The notes beneath the pieces were generated by a model. That model searched no databases, was not told where the DNA came from, and saw only the letters and a program-made list of their open reading frames with translations. Shown piece by piece: positions 53,687 through 63,869 of a stretch of 64,000 bases of DNA. The DNA lies in contig NZ_SGWE01000004.1 of NCBI RefSeq assembly GCF_013337115.1, forward strand, positions 1,436,001 through 1,500,000. Reading direction: 5' to 3'. Origin of the DNA: Deinococcus sp. JMULE3 (GTDB taxonomy: Bacteria; Deinococcota; Deinococci; Deinococcales; Deinococcaceae). The number at the start of each line of letters is the position of its first letter. Positions within the stretch are counted from its first letter, which is position 1. The translations under genes and the position numbers were made by a program.

Positions 53687-55435
53687 TTAGGGGCCGAAGT
53701 GCGTGCGGGCCAGCGCGACGGCGTTCAGGCCCACGCGTTCCCCGATCACCCGCCCGGCCAGGTCGTCGGGTTCCAGGTGAATGCCGCCCCAGATGCGGGA
53801 CTGCCCGGCCTGATCGGCCGCGTCGCGGTACGTCGCCCACTGCAGGCGCACGTCCCCGGTCGTGGGGGTGCGGTCCAGGCCGATGTGCCCGGCGGGAATC
53901 CGTTCCTCGCGCAGACCGCCGGGGAAGTACGCGCTGCCGGTCAGGTCGGTGAGGACCTCGGCGGCGGCGCGGCTGAACGTGGAATGCCCGGAGATGAAGC
54001 CCGGGAAGGCGGGTGTGACGAACGTGGACAGCTGGAACGGCACCCAGGTGCGGGCGTCCTCCCAGGTGACGCCCCGTCCGGGCTGCCAGCCGCGCACCAG
54101 GGTCAGGTCGCCGTCCTCGCGGATCAGGTCCGGTTCCGGGGTCAGGGTGCCGGTCTGCGCGAGGTACCGCACGAGCGTGATGGGCCGGGGGCCGTCGGTG
54201 CGGCGCTTGATGCTCCACGCGGCGATCGCGGCGTCGTGCAGCGCGCCGTTCAGTGCGAGGTACGTCTTCACGTCCCAGTCCAGGCGGCTCAGTTCGGGGC
54301 CGCTACCGCCCAGGCGACGCTGGAAGCGTGGGTCGTCCGCGACGCTGTTCGCGATGACGTTCCAGTGGCCGGGGGGCGTCTCGGCGCGTGGGCCGTCCGC
54401 CCAGTACTCGGCGATCACGCGGCCGTAGTCGGCGCGCCGGGTGAGGTTCGGCGCGTAGGGCTGCCCGGTCGCGGGGTTCAGGGTGTGCCCGCGCCCGTCG
54501 TTGTGGCCCAGGGTGTTGTTCCCGGTCGCGCCGGGGGACAGGTCCACGGTCGCGGGGTCCTGCGGGTCGAGTTCACTCTGGCGGCGCAGCACGTCCACGA
54601 TCCAGCCGCGCAGGCGCGGGTCGCGGACGCTGGGGGCCGCGCCGGGGTCGGGCAGCTGCGCGGGCGCCGTTGCGAAGGGGGTCACGGCGCCCCAGTGGGC
54701 ACCCATGAACACCTGCGGTCCGTCCTGCGGGATGCCGTTCTGCGTGAACGGCTGCGCCAGCAGCAGCCGCTGCCAGTGGTCGGGGTCGCGGACGGTGACG
54801 CCCCGCAGTTCGGGCCGCAGCGGGTCGTTCAGGTACGCGTAGGCGCTGGTGTCGGCGTACGCGCCGGTCTCGTTCGCGCCGTCGGTGCGGGCGGCGTCCA
54901 GCACGGTCTGCGCGACGCGGTTGCCGAACGCGGCGGGGGCCGCGCCGGTGGTGGCGGTGTCGGCGGGGTTCAGGCCCAGGTGCGTCATGTGCTGCTCGAA
55001 GCAGCGGGCCAGTCCCGGCACGACCCGCCCGAAGCGGGCCGTCAGGACGCGGAACGCCGCGTGGTTCAGCGCTACCTCGGTCTGCTGCGGCGTCAGGTTC
55101 AGTTTCTCGCGGCTGAACACGCCGGTCGCGCCGGGCTGCGAGGCGGCCCAGGTGTCGAACGTCGCGGCGGACAGGTGGTACAGCGTCCGGGCGTGCGCGG
55201 TGGGGGACGGCAGGACGCTGCGGATGCCGTGCAGGGCCAGTTCGTTCCACTGCCGCGCGGCGGAGTGACCGGGTGATTCGATCCGCGCCCAGTCGGTGGC
55301 CGTCAGGGTGCAGGTCGTCACCGGGGACGATGGCGTGGGGTCCGGCGTGAAGGGGCAGGCGGTCAACCCCAGCGTCAGGGGCAGCGCCAGCAGCGCAGAC
55401 GACGCAGACGCAGATGACCCGGCGGGAAGCTTCAT
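53687..55435 (-). CDS. Vanadium-dependent haloperoxidase / PAP2-superfamily lipoprotein
   Basis: 582 residues. Lipoprotein-type signal ending LGLTAC (about 28-33). The vanadate/phosphate site of the family is complete: KRRTDGPRP (Lys and Arg, about 395-403), PGFISGHSTFSRAAAEVL (Ser-Gly-His, about 463-480) and RIWGGIHLEPDD (Arg and catalytic His, about 545-556). Exported, cell-surface location. It may oxidise halides with peroxide or act as a phosphatase; the fold cannot separate these. ATG 55435 follows TAAGCT by 9 bases. Confidence 0.87.
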   Translation of the reverse strand: MKLPAGSSASASSALLALPLTLGLTACPFTPDPTPSSPVTTCTLTATDWARIESPGHSAARQWNELALHGIRSVLPSPTAHARTLYHLSAATFDTWAASQPGATGVFSREKLNLTPQQTEVALNHAAFRVLTARFGRVVPGLARCFEQHMTHLGLNPADTATTGAAPAAFGNRVAQTVLDAARTDGANETGAYADTSAYAYLNDPLRPELRGVTVRDPDHWQRLLLAQPFTQNGIPQDGPQVFMGAHWGAVTPFATAPAQLPDPGAAPSVRDPRLRGWIVDVLRRQSELDPQDPATVDLSPGATGNNTLGHNDGRGHTLNPATGQPYAPNLTRRADYGRVIAEYWADGPRAETPPGHWNVIANSVADDPRFQRRLGGSGPELSRLDWDVKTYLALNGALHDAAIAAWSIKRRTDGPRPITLVRYLAQTGTLTPEPDLIREDGDLTLVRGWQPGRGVTWEDARTWVPFQLSTFVTPAFPGFISGHSTFSRAAAEVLTDLTGSAYFPGGLREERIPAGHIGLDRTPTTGDVRLQWATYRDAADQAGQSRIWGGIHLEPDDLAGRVIGERVGLNAVALARTHFGP

Positions 55436-55543
55436 ACGACTCACAGCTTAGCCTCATCCTGCGGGCAGCGCAGTGGCAGTTGCGCCGTCCCCGACCGGGT
55501 TCACGTCACGGCCCTCGCCTCACGTCAGGGGCGCGGCGCACCT

Positions 55544-56059
55544 TCACTTCACGCGCTGCATGGTGCAGGTGTCTTCTTTCCTGAGCGCGCCGGTCTGCAG
55601 GTACTCGCGGATCTCGAAGCGGTCCAGCAGGTTGCTGTTCGACTGCCCGGTCACGGTGACACCGGTCAGCACCTGTCCCACGGCGACCTTCCCCTCGGTG
55701 CGGACCACGCAGACGTACCCGTAGTCCGCGCGTCCCACCGACCCGCGCCACTGAAACGAGATGAATTCCGGGGTCTTCCCGGCCGGGCTGTACTGGAAGG
55801 TGTAGGTCATGCTGAGCAGGTTCGGGACCGACTCGGTTTTCGTGTACAGCGCGGTGCTCTTCGTCCAGAAGTCACGGGGCGGCACCACTTCCGGCACCTT
55901 CCCGGCCGAGATGGTGTCCGACAGCGACACCTTCCATTCCTGACCCGGAACGAAGATCGGGTCGGTCACGGCGGGGCCGCTCAGGCCGGGCGCGCAGGCA
56001 CTCAGGGCAGGCACGAGGAGGACAGGCAGGATCAGGGTCGGGATGGGCAGGCGCTTCAC
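55544..56059 (-). CDS. Lipoprotein of unknown function
   Basis: 171 residues. Lipobox LSAC near residue 20-23 after a typical hydrophobic stretch, then a beta-rich domain with aromatic residues (EWKVSL, TYTFQYSPAG, FISFQWRGSVGRADYGYVCVV) and two more cysteines in the mature part that could pair. No family recognised. It starts at GTG 56059, fixed by a TACACT box 8 bases upstream. Confidence 0.75.
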   Translation of the reverse strand: MKRLPIPTLILPVLLVPALSACAPGLSGPAVTDPIFVPGQEWKVSLSDTISAGKVPEVVPPRDFWTKSTALYTKTESVPNLLSMTYTFQYSPAGKTPEFISFQWRGSVGRADYGYVCVVRTEGKVAVGQVLTGVTVTGQSNSNLLDRFEIREYLQTGALRKEDTCTMQRVK

Positions 56060-56067
56060 GAGCGGGC

Positions 56068-56073
56068 AGTGTA
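56068..56073 (-). promoter_or_regulatory. -10 box (TACACT) of the 55544-56059 lipoprotein gene
   Basis: Eight bases before the GTG at 56059. Confidence 0.5.
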
Positions 56074-56132
56074 GCGCCCGCCTGCCGGGACCGGGGCAGC
56101 CCGGCGGGAGTGGCCGACACCTCCCGGCCGCG

Positions 56133-57929
56133 TCAGGGGCGGTAGGTCTTGATGACGCCGCCTTCCGCTCCGGCGCGGCCCGCGCGGTAGAAGATCAGGC
56201 TGATGGGCAGGTTGCTGCCGCTGCTGGGCACGAAATCGATGTTCAGACGGTCGCTCTGGGGGCGCCACAGCAGCACGGGCTCGTCGGGTTTCAGGGCGTT
56301 GCCGCTGCGGGGCAGTTTGATGGTCTGCGTGATCGGGCCGTCCTGAATGTTCATGGCGCCCCGGTACAGGCCGCCACGGGGGCTGAGGGCCACGGCGGTC
56401 CCGGCGGCGCCGTTGACTTCCAGGTCGTACAGCACGCCGTAGTTGCCGCTCAGGCGCACGGGCTGGCCGGTCAGGACGTCGGTGCCGGTCACGGCGGGGT
56501 CCACGCGGCCGTCCCCGATGATCAGGCGGGTGGGCAGGGCGCCCAGCGTGACGCGCAGGGTGCGGACGGCGTCGGGGAAGGTGCCGCGCGTGTGGCGCCC
56601 GTCGGGTTTCAGGTACGGCAGTTGCTGGATGACCTGCGGGGTGGGCGGCAGGGTGTCGTCGAGCATCACGAACGTCAGTTCGACCCGGCCGCTGGTGCTG
56701 AGGTCCTGCATGACGTTCACGCCACTGCCCGCGCTCAGGGTGGGGCTGGCGTACACGGCGGCCGACTGGCCGGGCGCGAGGGTCAGGGTGGTGCCGCCGG
56801 TGGACGCGAAGTACTCCAGCAGCGTCACCTGCCCCAGGATGCTCTCGATGCGGGTGGGGGCGGTCTCGCCGAGGCGTTCGCTGCGGACCTCGACGGGTCG
56901 GCTCTCGAGGTTGCGCGCGACGACGTACAGCCGCGCGGCGCGGCCCAGCCCGTTCAGGTGGTACCCGAGCAGGCGGGCGCGACCGGTCACGCTGTCCTGG
57001 TACAGGACGCCGCTCTGGTCGGGAATTTCGGGGCTGTCGCTGAACAGCAGCGGGTAGCTGGGGCTGGCCTGCGGGCTGATCAGCGCGGCGGGGTAGGTCA
57101 GGATCTGCGGGTCGGGGAAGGCGTCGCCGGGCTGCGCGTACTTCAGGGCGTACGTGAGGGGCGTGTCGATGGGTTGCCCCTCGACGCGGATGGTGCGGGT
57201 GAACGGCTGGCTCTGGAGGCCGCGGCTGTTCGTGACGGTCAGCGTGACGGTGTACGTGCCGGGCTGGAAGTACGCGTCCTGACGGCCGGTCCAGCGGCGG
57301 GCGGTGATGTCCGCGCCGTCCGGGTCGAAGGGGTACTCGGTGTACACGACGCGTTCGCCGGGCGCGTAGGTGTTCTTGTCGGTGCTGAAGCGCGCCTGGG
57401 GGCTCATGGGGTTCCCGCCGTCGCGCAGGGCGGTCAGGGTGAAGGTGCGGTCGTCGCCGGACAGGTTGCCGTTCAGGGCGTCGGCCAGGGCGCGGGCACT
57501 GACGTACGTGACCAGCCCGACGCTGGCGACGGTCCCGGTGGGCTGCGCGCTGCCGTTCAGGGTGGCGGTGTTGCGGCGGGTGTCGAGGCTCAGCCGGGCG
57601 AGCTGCACCTGGGTGCCGCTGGTCTGCAGGGGCTGCCCGAGCAGCGCGGCGGCCTCGCGCAGCGGGAGCATGGTGCGCCCGGCGATGTTGCGCGGCGGGT
57701 TCTGCCAGCGCTGGGGCGCGCCGTTCACGTACAGGTCGGCCGAGTCGACGCTGAAGGTCAGCTGGACGCTGCCCAGGCCGGGTTGCGCGGCGCGCGCGGC
57801 GGGTGCGGTCAGCAGCAGCAGGGATGCGCCGCCCGTCAGGGGCGGCGTGAGCAGGCTCAGGGTGCCGAGCAGCGCCGTTCGGAAACGGTGGCGGCGCGAG
57901 GGATTGGAGTGCGGGCGGGCGGACAGCAT
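56133..57929 (-). CDS. Secreted surface protein with copper-amine-oxidase-N-type stalk domain and PKD-like domain
   Basis: 598 residues. Twin-Arg-like basic N-terminus and signal peptide (SLLLLTAPAARA, cleavage near 47), a domain with AGRTMLPLREAAALLGQPLQ (about 83-102) and LVTYVSARALADALNG typical of the copper-amine-oxidase-N/stalk family that binds cell wall, a PKD-like domain (ITARRWTGRQDAYFQPGTYTVTLTVTNSRG, about 208-237) and a large beta-rich C-terminus. Probably an envelope structural protein. TACTCT lies 4 bases before the ATG. Confidence 0.8.
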   Translation of the reverse strand: MLSARPHSNPSRRHRFRTALLGTLSLLTPPLTGGASLLLLTAPAARAAQPGLGSVQLTFSVDSADLYVNGAPQRWQNPPRNIAGRTMLPLREAAALLGQPLQTSGTQVQLARLSLDTRRNTATLNGSAQPTGTVASVGLVTYVSARALADALNGNLSGDDRTFTLTALRDGGNPMSPQARFSTDKNTYAPGERVVYTEYPFDPDGADITARRWTGRQDAYFQPGTYTVTLTVTNSRGLQSQPFTRTIRVEGQPIDTPLTYALKYAQPGDAFPDPQILTYPAALISPQASPSYPLLFSDSPEIPDQSGVLYQDSVTGRARLLGYHLNGLGRAARLYVVARNLESRPVEVRSERLGETAPTRIESILGQVTLLEYFASTGGTTLTLAPGQSAAVYASPTLSAGSGVNVMQDLSTSGRVELTFVMLDDTLPPTPQVIQQLPYLKPDGRHTRGTFPDAVRTLRVTLGALPTRLIIGDGRVDPAVTGTDVLTGQPVRLSGNYGVLYDLEVNGAAGTAVALSPRGGLYRGAMNIQDGPITQTIKLPRSGNALKPDEPVLLWRPQSDRLNIDFVPSSGSNLPISLIFYRAGRAGAEGGVIKTYRP

Positions 57930-58059
57930 CGGTAGAGTATGCCGTCTGAACCTGACGGACGTCTGCCCCGCCGGGGTGTTTCTCAGGAGTGCGTGAAGTG
58001 CGGCCCCCTGCCGGGGTGGGGTGGGGGGTGCGTTGCAGTTGCGGCCAGAGTGGGCGGCT

Positions 58060-58065
58060 TAGACT
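58060..58065 (+). promoter_or_regulatory. -10 box (TAGACT) of ftsH
   Basis: Five bases before the ATG at 58071. Confidence 0.5.
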
Positions 58066-58070
58066 GTGGC

Positions 58071-59930
<1,860 letters not shown>

Positions 59931-59942
59931 ACTTCACGCGAA

Positions 59943-59975
59943 CGATGCCCCCGGACCTGTGCGCCGGGGGCGTCT
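59943..59975. terminator. Terminator between convergent ftsH and frnE
   Basis: Hairpin GCCCCCGG/CCGGGGGC, 14 bases past the ftsH stop and just before the frnE stop. Confidence 0.7.
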
Positions 59976-59986
59976 GCGTTCCTGGG

Positions 59987-60742
59987 TCAGGCGCGTTCGG
60001 GGACGGCGCACTGGCCGTCCTCGCAGCCGTCGGCGGGGGTGTCGGTGCCGAGCATCTGGAGGGGCGCGGGGTGGGTTTCCTCCCACACCTGGTTCAGCGC
60101 GCCCAGCAGGGTCTGGGGGTCCTGCGCACCGTTGATGCCGTACTTGCCGCCCAGCACGAAGAACGGCACGCCGCTGATGCCCAGCGCCTGGGCCTGTGCC
60201 TCGTCCTGGCGGACGGCGTGGGCGTGGCGGCCGCTCAGCAGGGCCGCGCGGGCTTCGGTGCCGTCCAGGCCGACCTCCTGGGCCAGGCGGACCAGGGTGT
60301 CCAGGTCGCTGATGAGCGCACCCTCGCTCATGTAGGCGCGCAGGAGGCGTTCCTTCATGGCGTCCTGCAGGCCGTGCGCGGCGGCGTGGTGGATCAGCTG
60401 GTGCGCGGAGAAGGTGTTGCCCAGGCGGGCGCGGTCGAAGTGGTAGTCCAGGCCCTCGGTGGCGGCCACGCCGGTCATGTGGTCCATCATGCCCTGGGCG
60501 TCCTGCGCGCTGCGGCCGTACTTCCTGGCGAGGGCGTCGCGCATGTTCTGGGGGTGTTCGGCGGGCATGCCGGGGTCGAGTTCGAAGGAGTGCCAGACGA
60601 CCTCGACCTGATCGCGGTGCGGGAACTGGGTGAGGGCCTGCTCGAAGCGGCGTTTGCCGACGTAGCACCAGGGGCAGGCGACGTCGGACCAGATGTCCAC
60701 GCGGAGCCGGTCGGGGCTGGAGGGGGTGAAGGAGGCAGTCAT
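59987..60742 (-). CDS. frnE: FrnE-type DsbA-family disulfide isomerase
   Basis: 251 residues, no signal peptide, so cytosolic. The thioredoxin-fold active site is CPWC (residues 23-26) and the tail carries a second redox motif CEDGQC (C-x4-C, about 241-246). D. radiodurans FrnE has the same pair and acts as an oxidoreductase/disulfide isomerase in oxidative and metal stress. The cis-proline segment is SGVPFFVLGG. The start at 60742 follows TAGAAT by 7 bases; a perfect palindrome overlaps the -35 region. Confidence 0.95.
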   Translation of the reverse strand: MTASFTPSSPDRLRVDIWSDVACPWCYVGKRRFEQALTQFPHRDQVEVVWHSFELDPGMPAEHPQNMRDALARKYGRSAQDAQGMMDHMTGVAATEGLDYHFDRARLGNTFSAHQLIHHAAAHGLQDAMKERLLRAYMSEGALISDLDTLVRLAQEVGLDGTEARAALLSGRHAHAVRQDEAQAQALGISGVPFFVLGGKYGINGAQDPQTLLGALNQVWEETHPAPLQMLGTDTPADGCEDGQCAVPERA

Positions 60743-60749
60743 GCTCTCT

Positions 60750-60755
60750 ATTCTA
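60750..60755 (-). promoter_or_regulatory. -10 box (TAGAAT) of frnE
   Basis: Seven bases before the ATG, with no ribosome site. Confidence 0.6.
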
Positions 60756-60757
60756 CT

Positions 60758-60778
60758 ATGCTTTGTTAAATAAAGCAT
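60758..60778. promoter_or_regulatory. Palindromic operator in the frnE promoter
   Basis: ATGCTTT, seven-base spacer GTTAAAT, AAAGCAT: perfect arms in an otherwise GC-rich region, starting 3 bases upstream of the frnE -10 box. Suggests repression by a dimeric regulator. The remaining 200 bases to the amidase gene hold only a TACAGT box at 60964. Confidence 0.6.
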
Positions 60779-60978
60779 CGTAACAAGGTCACACTCCCCC
60801 GACTTTCCCCGCGCCAGCACGCCGGAAACCTCACAGCCCCTCATGATTCCACGCACCCGGCGGCAGCGATCATGAGACACACCGGGAAAAACGACGCACC
60901 AGTCACTCTTTTGGCTGACGACACCCCCATGAGCCGCAGCCCGGAGTTCTCACTGGCCTCCCGTACAGTAAAAGACAC

Positions 60979-62700
60979 ATGAAGCGAACAGCCATCCTGC
61001 TCTCATCTGGCCTGCTGTTCACGGTCGCGACCGTCAGCCACGCCCAGACCGCGACCCCCTTCACGCCCGGCGCCCCCGGCGTCAACCTCCCCAGCCTCGC
61101 GCCGCTGACCCCGGCACCCGCCACGCCCGACGGCGCCACCTTCGGCAGCCCCCGCGTGAGCAACCAGGGCAGCGTCACCCGCGTCGTGTTCGACCTGCCC
61201 GCTGCGCTCAGCTACACCCTGACCCCCACCTTCACCGGACTGCGCGTGGACGTGCAGGGCGCGCGCGTGCAGCCCGGCATCACCGCGAAACTCGGCGTCA
61301 GCGTCAGCGAGTACCGCGCCGGAGCCGGACAGGTCACGCTGATCACCCCCTACCCGCTGGCCCCTGGCGACGGCTGGCGCGCCAGCGAGGCCAACCTCGC
61401 CACCGGCCGCCGCGTCCTGATCCTCGAATTCGGCCCCGGCATCAGCGGCGGCGCCCTGAGCAGCGTGCGCGGCCAGGTCCTCACCAGCGCCCCCACCACC
61501 CCCGCCGCGCAGAGCGTCCTGAACGCCCCGCTGCCCGGCAGCCTCCCCCCCGGCGATCAGGTCAGCCGCAGCGTCCCCCTGCCCGCCCCCACCCTGCCGG
61601 ACGCCAACCCCGCGCAGCCCAGCGCCCTGCAGGGCAGCGTCCCCGGCCCCGCCCGCCCCGCCCCGCTGGGCGCGCCCCGCATCGGCAAGAGCCCCGGCCA
61701 GACCCGCGTGGTCCTGGACCTCCCGCCGGGCAGCAGCTACCGCATCACGACCGGCCCCAGCGGCCTGAAAATCGTCCTGAACGGCGTCACCGCCGCCGCG
61801 CAGCAGGCCACGGGCGTCAGCCCCGAACTGCGCGGCTGGACCGTCACCCCCACCGCGCAGGGCGCCGCCGTCACCCTGAGCACCGCCGCGCGCACCACCG
61901 ACCGCAGCGGCTGGCGCGCCCAACTGCTCCCACCCGCCGGGGGCGACCTGTCCCGGCTGGTCCTCGACCTGTCCCCCGCACTGGCCGACCGCACCCCCCT
62001 GACCGCCAGCCAGCGCACCGTGCAGGCCGTCGCGCCGCAGTTCGCCGCGCGCCCCACCGCGCTGCTGGCCCTGAGCACCAGCCTCGTGAAACCCCGCGTG
62101 GTCCTCGACCCCGGACACGGCGGGAAGGACCCCGGCGCGGTCGGCGCCGTCATCGAGAAACAGGTCACGCTGGACGTCGCGCTGCGCGTCCGCGACCTGC
62201 TGAGCGCCGCGGGCGTGGACGTCGTCCTGACCCGCGACAGCGACCGCGAACTGCACCCCGTGAAGAACACCGACCTGCAACTGCGCGCCGCGCTGGGCAC
62301 CCCCGGCACCGCGCTGTTCGTCAGCATTCACGTGAACGCCCTGGACGCCTCCGCCGCCCTGCGCGGCTACGGCATCGAGACGTGGTGGAACCCCAACCAC
62401 GCGCGCAGCAGCGCCCTGGCCGCGCTGCTGCAGGCGCAGATGGTGCAGCAGACCGGCGCGTTCGACAAGGGCCTGAAGAACACCCAGTCCCTGAGCGTGC
62501 TGCGCAACAGCCGCGTCCCCGCCGCCCTGGTCGAGATCGGCTTCGCCAGCCACCCCGTGGACGGGCAGAACCTGCAGGACAGCAACTACCTGGACCGCGT
62601 GGCGCTGGGCATCGCGCAGGGCATCCGCGAGGCGCTCGTCAGTGGCGTGACCGCCGACGGCACGGCCACCGAGACCGCGGCCACCGCCGCGAAACGCTGA
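60979..62700 (+). CDS. N-acetylmuramoyl-L-alanine amidase (Amidase_3) with two AMIN-like domains
   Basis: 573 residues. Signal peptide (cleavage SHA-Q near 23), two AMIN-type beta domains (about 50-160 and 225-345) separated by a Pro/Ala-rich linker, then Amidase_3 (about 370-560) with zinc and catalytic residues in LDPGHGGKDPGAVG (His), GAVIEKQVTLDVAL (Glu), FVSIHVNAL (His) and LVEIGFASHP (Glu). Splits peptide from glycan in peptidoglycan; AMIN domains direct it to septa or cell-wall sites. TACAGT lies 9 bases before the ATG. A 23-bp near-repeat (CACCGCCRCGAAACGCTGACCCG) straddles its stop codon and follows it. Confidence 0.93.
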   Translation: MKRTAILLSSGLLFTVATVSHAQTATPFTPGAPGVNLPSLAPLTPAPATPDGATFGSPRVSNQGSVTRVVFDLPAALSYTLTPTFTGLRVDVQGARVQPGITAKLGVSVSEYRAGAGQVTLITPYPLAPGDGWRASEANLATGRRVLILEFGPGISGGALSSVRGQVLTSAPTTPAAQSVLNAPLPGSLPPGDQVSRSVPLPAPTLPDANPAQPSALQGSVPGPARPAPLGAPRIGKSPGQTRVVLDLPPGSSYRITTGPSGLKIVLNGVTAAAQQATGVSPELRGWTVTPTAQGAAVTLSTAARTTDRSGWRAQLLPPAGGDLSRLVLDLSPALADRTPLTASQRTVQAVAPQFAARPTALLALSTSLVKPRVVLDPGHGGKDPGAVGAVIEKQVTLDVALRVRDLLSAAGVDVVLTRDSDRELHPVKNTDLQLRAALGTPGTALFVSIHVNALDASAALRGYGIETWWNPNHARSSALAALLQAQMVQQTGAFDKGLKNTQSLSVLRNSRVPAALVEIGFASHPVDGQNLQDSNYLDRVALGIAQGIREALVSGVTADGTATETAATAAKR

Positions 62701-62771
62701 CCCGCCGTCACACCGCCACGAAACGCTGACCCGACGACCCCACCGCCCCCCTCCCCTGCCAGAATGCCCGC

Positions 62772-63140
62772 ATGACCAGCCCCGGCACGACCACCGACCC
62801 CACCCCCGGCTTCCGCGAGCGCGTCCTGGCGCTGGTGGCCCGCATTCCCGAGGGCCGCGTCATGACCTACGGGCAACTGGCCCTGCTGGCTGGGAATCCC
62901 GGCGCGGCGCGGCAGGCGGGGTTCGTGCTGAACTCGCTGGTCGGCGGATCAGATCTGCCGTGGCAGCGGGTCATCAACGCGCAGGGCCGCGTCAGCACCC
63001 ACAAGGTCGGTTTCGGGGACATGCAGGAACGCCTCCTGATGGCCGAGGGCGTGGAATTCCGGGACGGCCGCTGCGACCTCGCCACGCGGCAGTGGTGGCC
63101 CGACGAGGACCGCGCCGCGCCGCCCCAGCCGCTGCTATAG
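62772..63140 (+). CDS. Alkyltransferase-like (ATL) DNA-damage recognition protein
   Basis: 122 residues, the Ada/MGMT methyltransferase fold (MTYGQLALLAG, about 31-41; then LPWQRVINAQGRVS, about 62-75). The acceptor cysteine of PCHRV is replaced by tryptophan (PWQRV), so it cannot remove alkyl groups itself but should bind O6-alkylguanine and recruit nucleotide excision repair, as known for E. coli and Thermus ATL proteins. The ATG follows a weak CAGAAT box by 6 bases. Confidence 0.92.
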   Translation: MTSPGTTTDPTPGFRERVLALVARIPEGRVMTYGQLALLAGNPGAARQAGFVLNSLVGGSDLPWQRVINAQGRVSTHKVGFGDMQERLLMAEGVEFRDGRCDLATRQWWPDEDRAAPPQPLL

Positions 63141-63145
63141 GGCGT

Positions 63146-63175
63146 GCGCTGCATGAAGGATTGCTCATGCAGCGC
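63146..63175 (+). terminator. Hairpin after the ATL gene
   Basis: 11-bp perfect arms GCGCTGCATGA/TCATGCAGCGC followed by GGGATTTC. Confidence 0.7.
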
Positions 63176-63202
63176 GGGATTTCTGCCCGGCTGACCGGGC
63201 GG

Positions 63203-63208
63203 TATGCT
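63203..63208 (+). promoter_or_regulatory. -10 box (TATGCT) of the second cytochrome c gene
   Basis: Six bases before the ATG at 63215. Confidence 0.55.
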
Positions 63209-63214
63209 CCGCGC

Positions 63215-63790
63215 ATGAACGCACCTGATTCCAGCCCGCCCGGCCCTCTCTCCACGCGGAATCAGGCCGCCCACCCCTGGGTGCGGGGCAGCGCCGCCTC
63301 CTGGGCGCTGGGGGCCACGCTGGGCGTCGTGCTGGGCGTGGGCCTGCTGATCGCCACGCCGCAGATGATGGGCAAACCCGCCGAGGCGACCCCTGCCAGC
63401 ACCGCGCCCGCCAACGCCAACGAGAACGGCCCCGCCGACGCCGGCAGGAGTGAAGGCAGCGATGCGACGCCTGCGGGCGAGACGACCGGCAGCGCGGGTG
63501 AAGACCAGACCGGCGCGGAGGAGGCCGCCGGGAACGCCGAGGCCGGGCAGACGGTGTTCGCCGGGAACTGCGCCGGGTGCCACGGTGCGAACGGTCAGGG
63601 GAACATCGGCCCCAGCCTCGTGACCGCCGACGGGCCCAGGAGCTGGACGCTGGCGCAGTTCACCACCACCCTGCGCGAAGGCAAGACGCCCGAGCGTGAA
63701 CTGTCCACGACCATGCCCCGCTACACCGAGGCGCAGATCAGCGACGCGCAGATCGCCGACCTGCACGCGTACATCAAGACCCTGAACTGA
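63215..63790 (+). CDS. Membrane-anchored single-haem cytochrome c
   Basis: 191 residues. One uncleaved membrane helix (about 28-48: SWALGATLGVVLGVGLLIA), an Ala/Glu/Gly-rich flexible linker of about 60 residues, then a class I cytochrome c with NCAGCHGANGQGNIGPSL (haem, about 118-135) and TTMPRYTEAQISDAQI (Met ligand, about 168). Electron carrier tethered to the membrane. The start is ATG 63215. Confidence 0.92.
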   Translation: MNAPDSSPPGPLSTRNQAAHPWVRGSAASWALGATLGVVLGVGLLIATPQMMGKPAEATPASTAPANANENGPADAGRSEGSDATPAGETTGSAGEDQTGAEEAAGNAEAGQTVFAGNCAGCHGANGQGNIGPSLVTADGPRSWTLAQFTTTLREGKTPERELSTTMPRYTEAQISDAQIADLHAYIKTLN

Positions 63791-63818
63791 TCCATGCGTC
63801 ATTGATTCCCACGTCAAG

Positions 63819-63849
63819 CGCACCTGCGGCCCGCGCCCCAGGTGCGTTT
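63819..63849 (+). terminator. Terminator of the cytochrome c gene
   Basis: Arms CGCACCTG/CAGGTGCG followed by TTT. Confidence 0.75.
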
Positions 63850-63869
63850 CCGTACGCTGCGGGCCTCCC

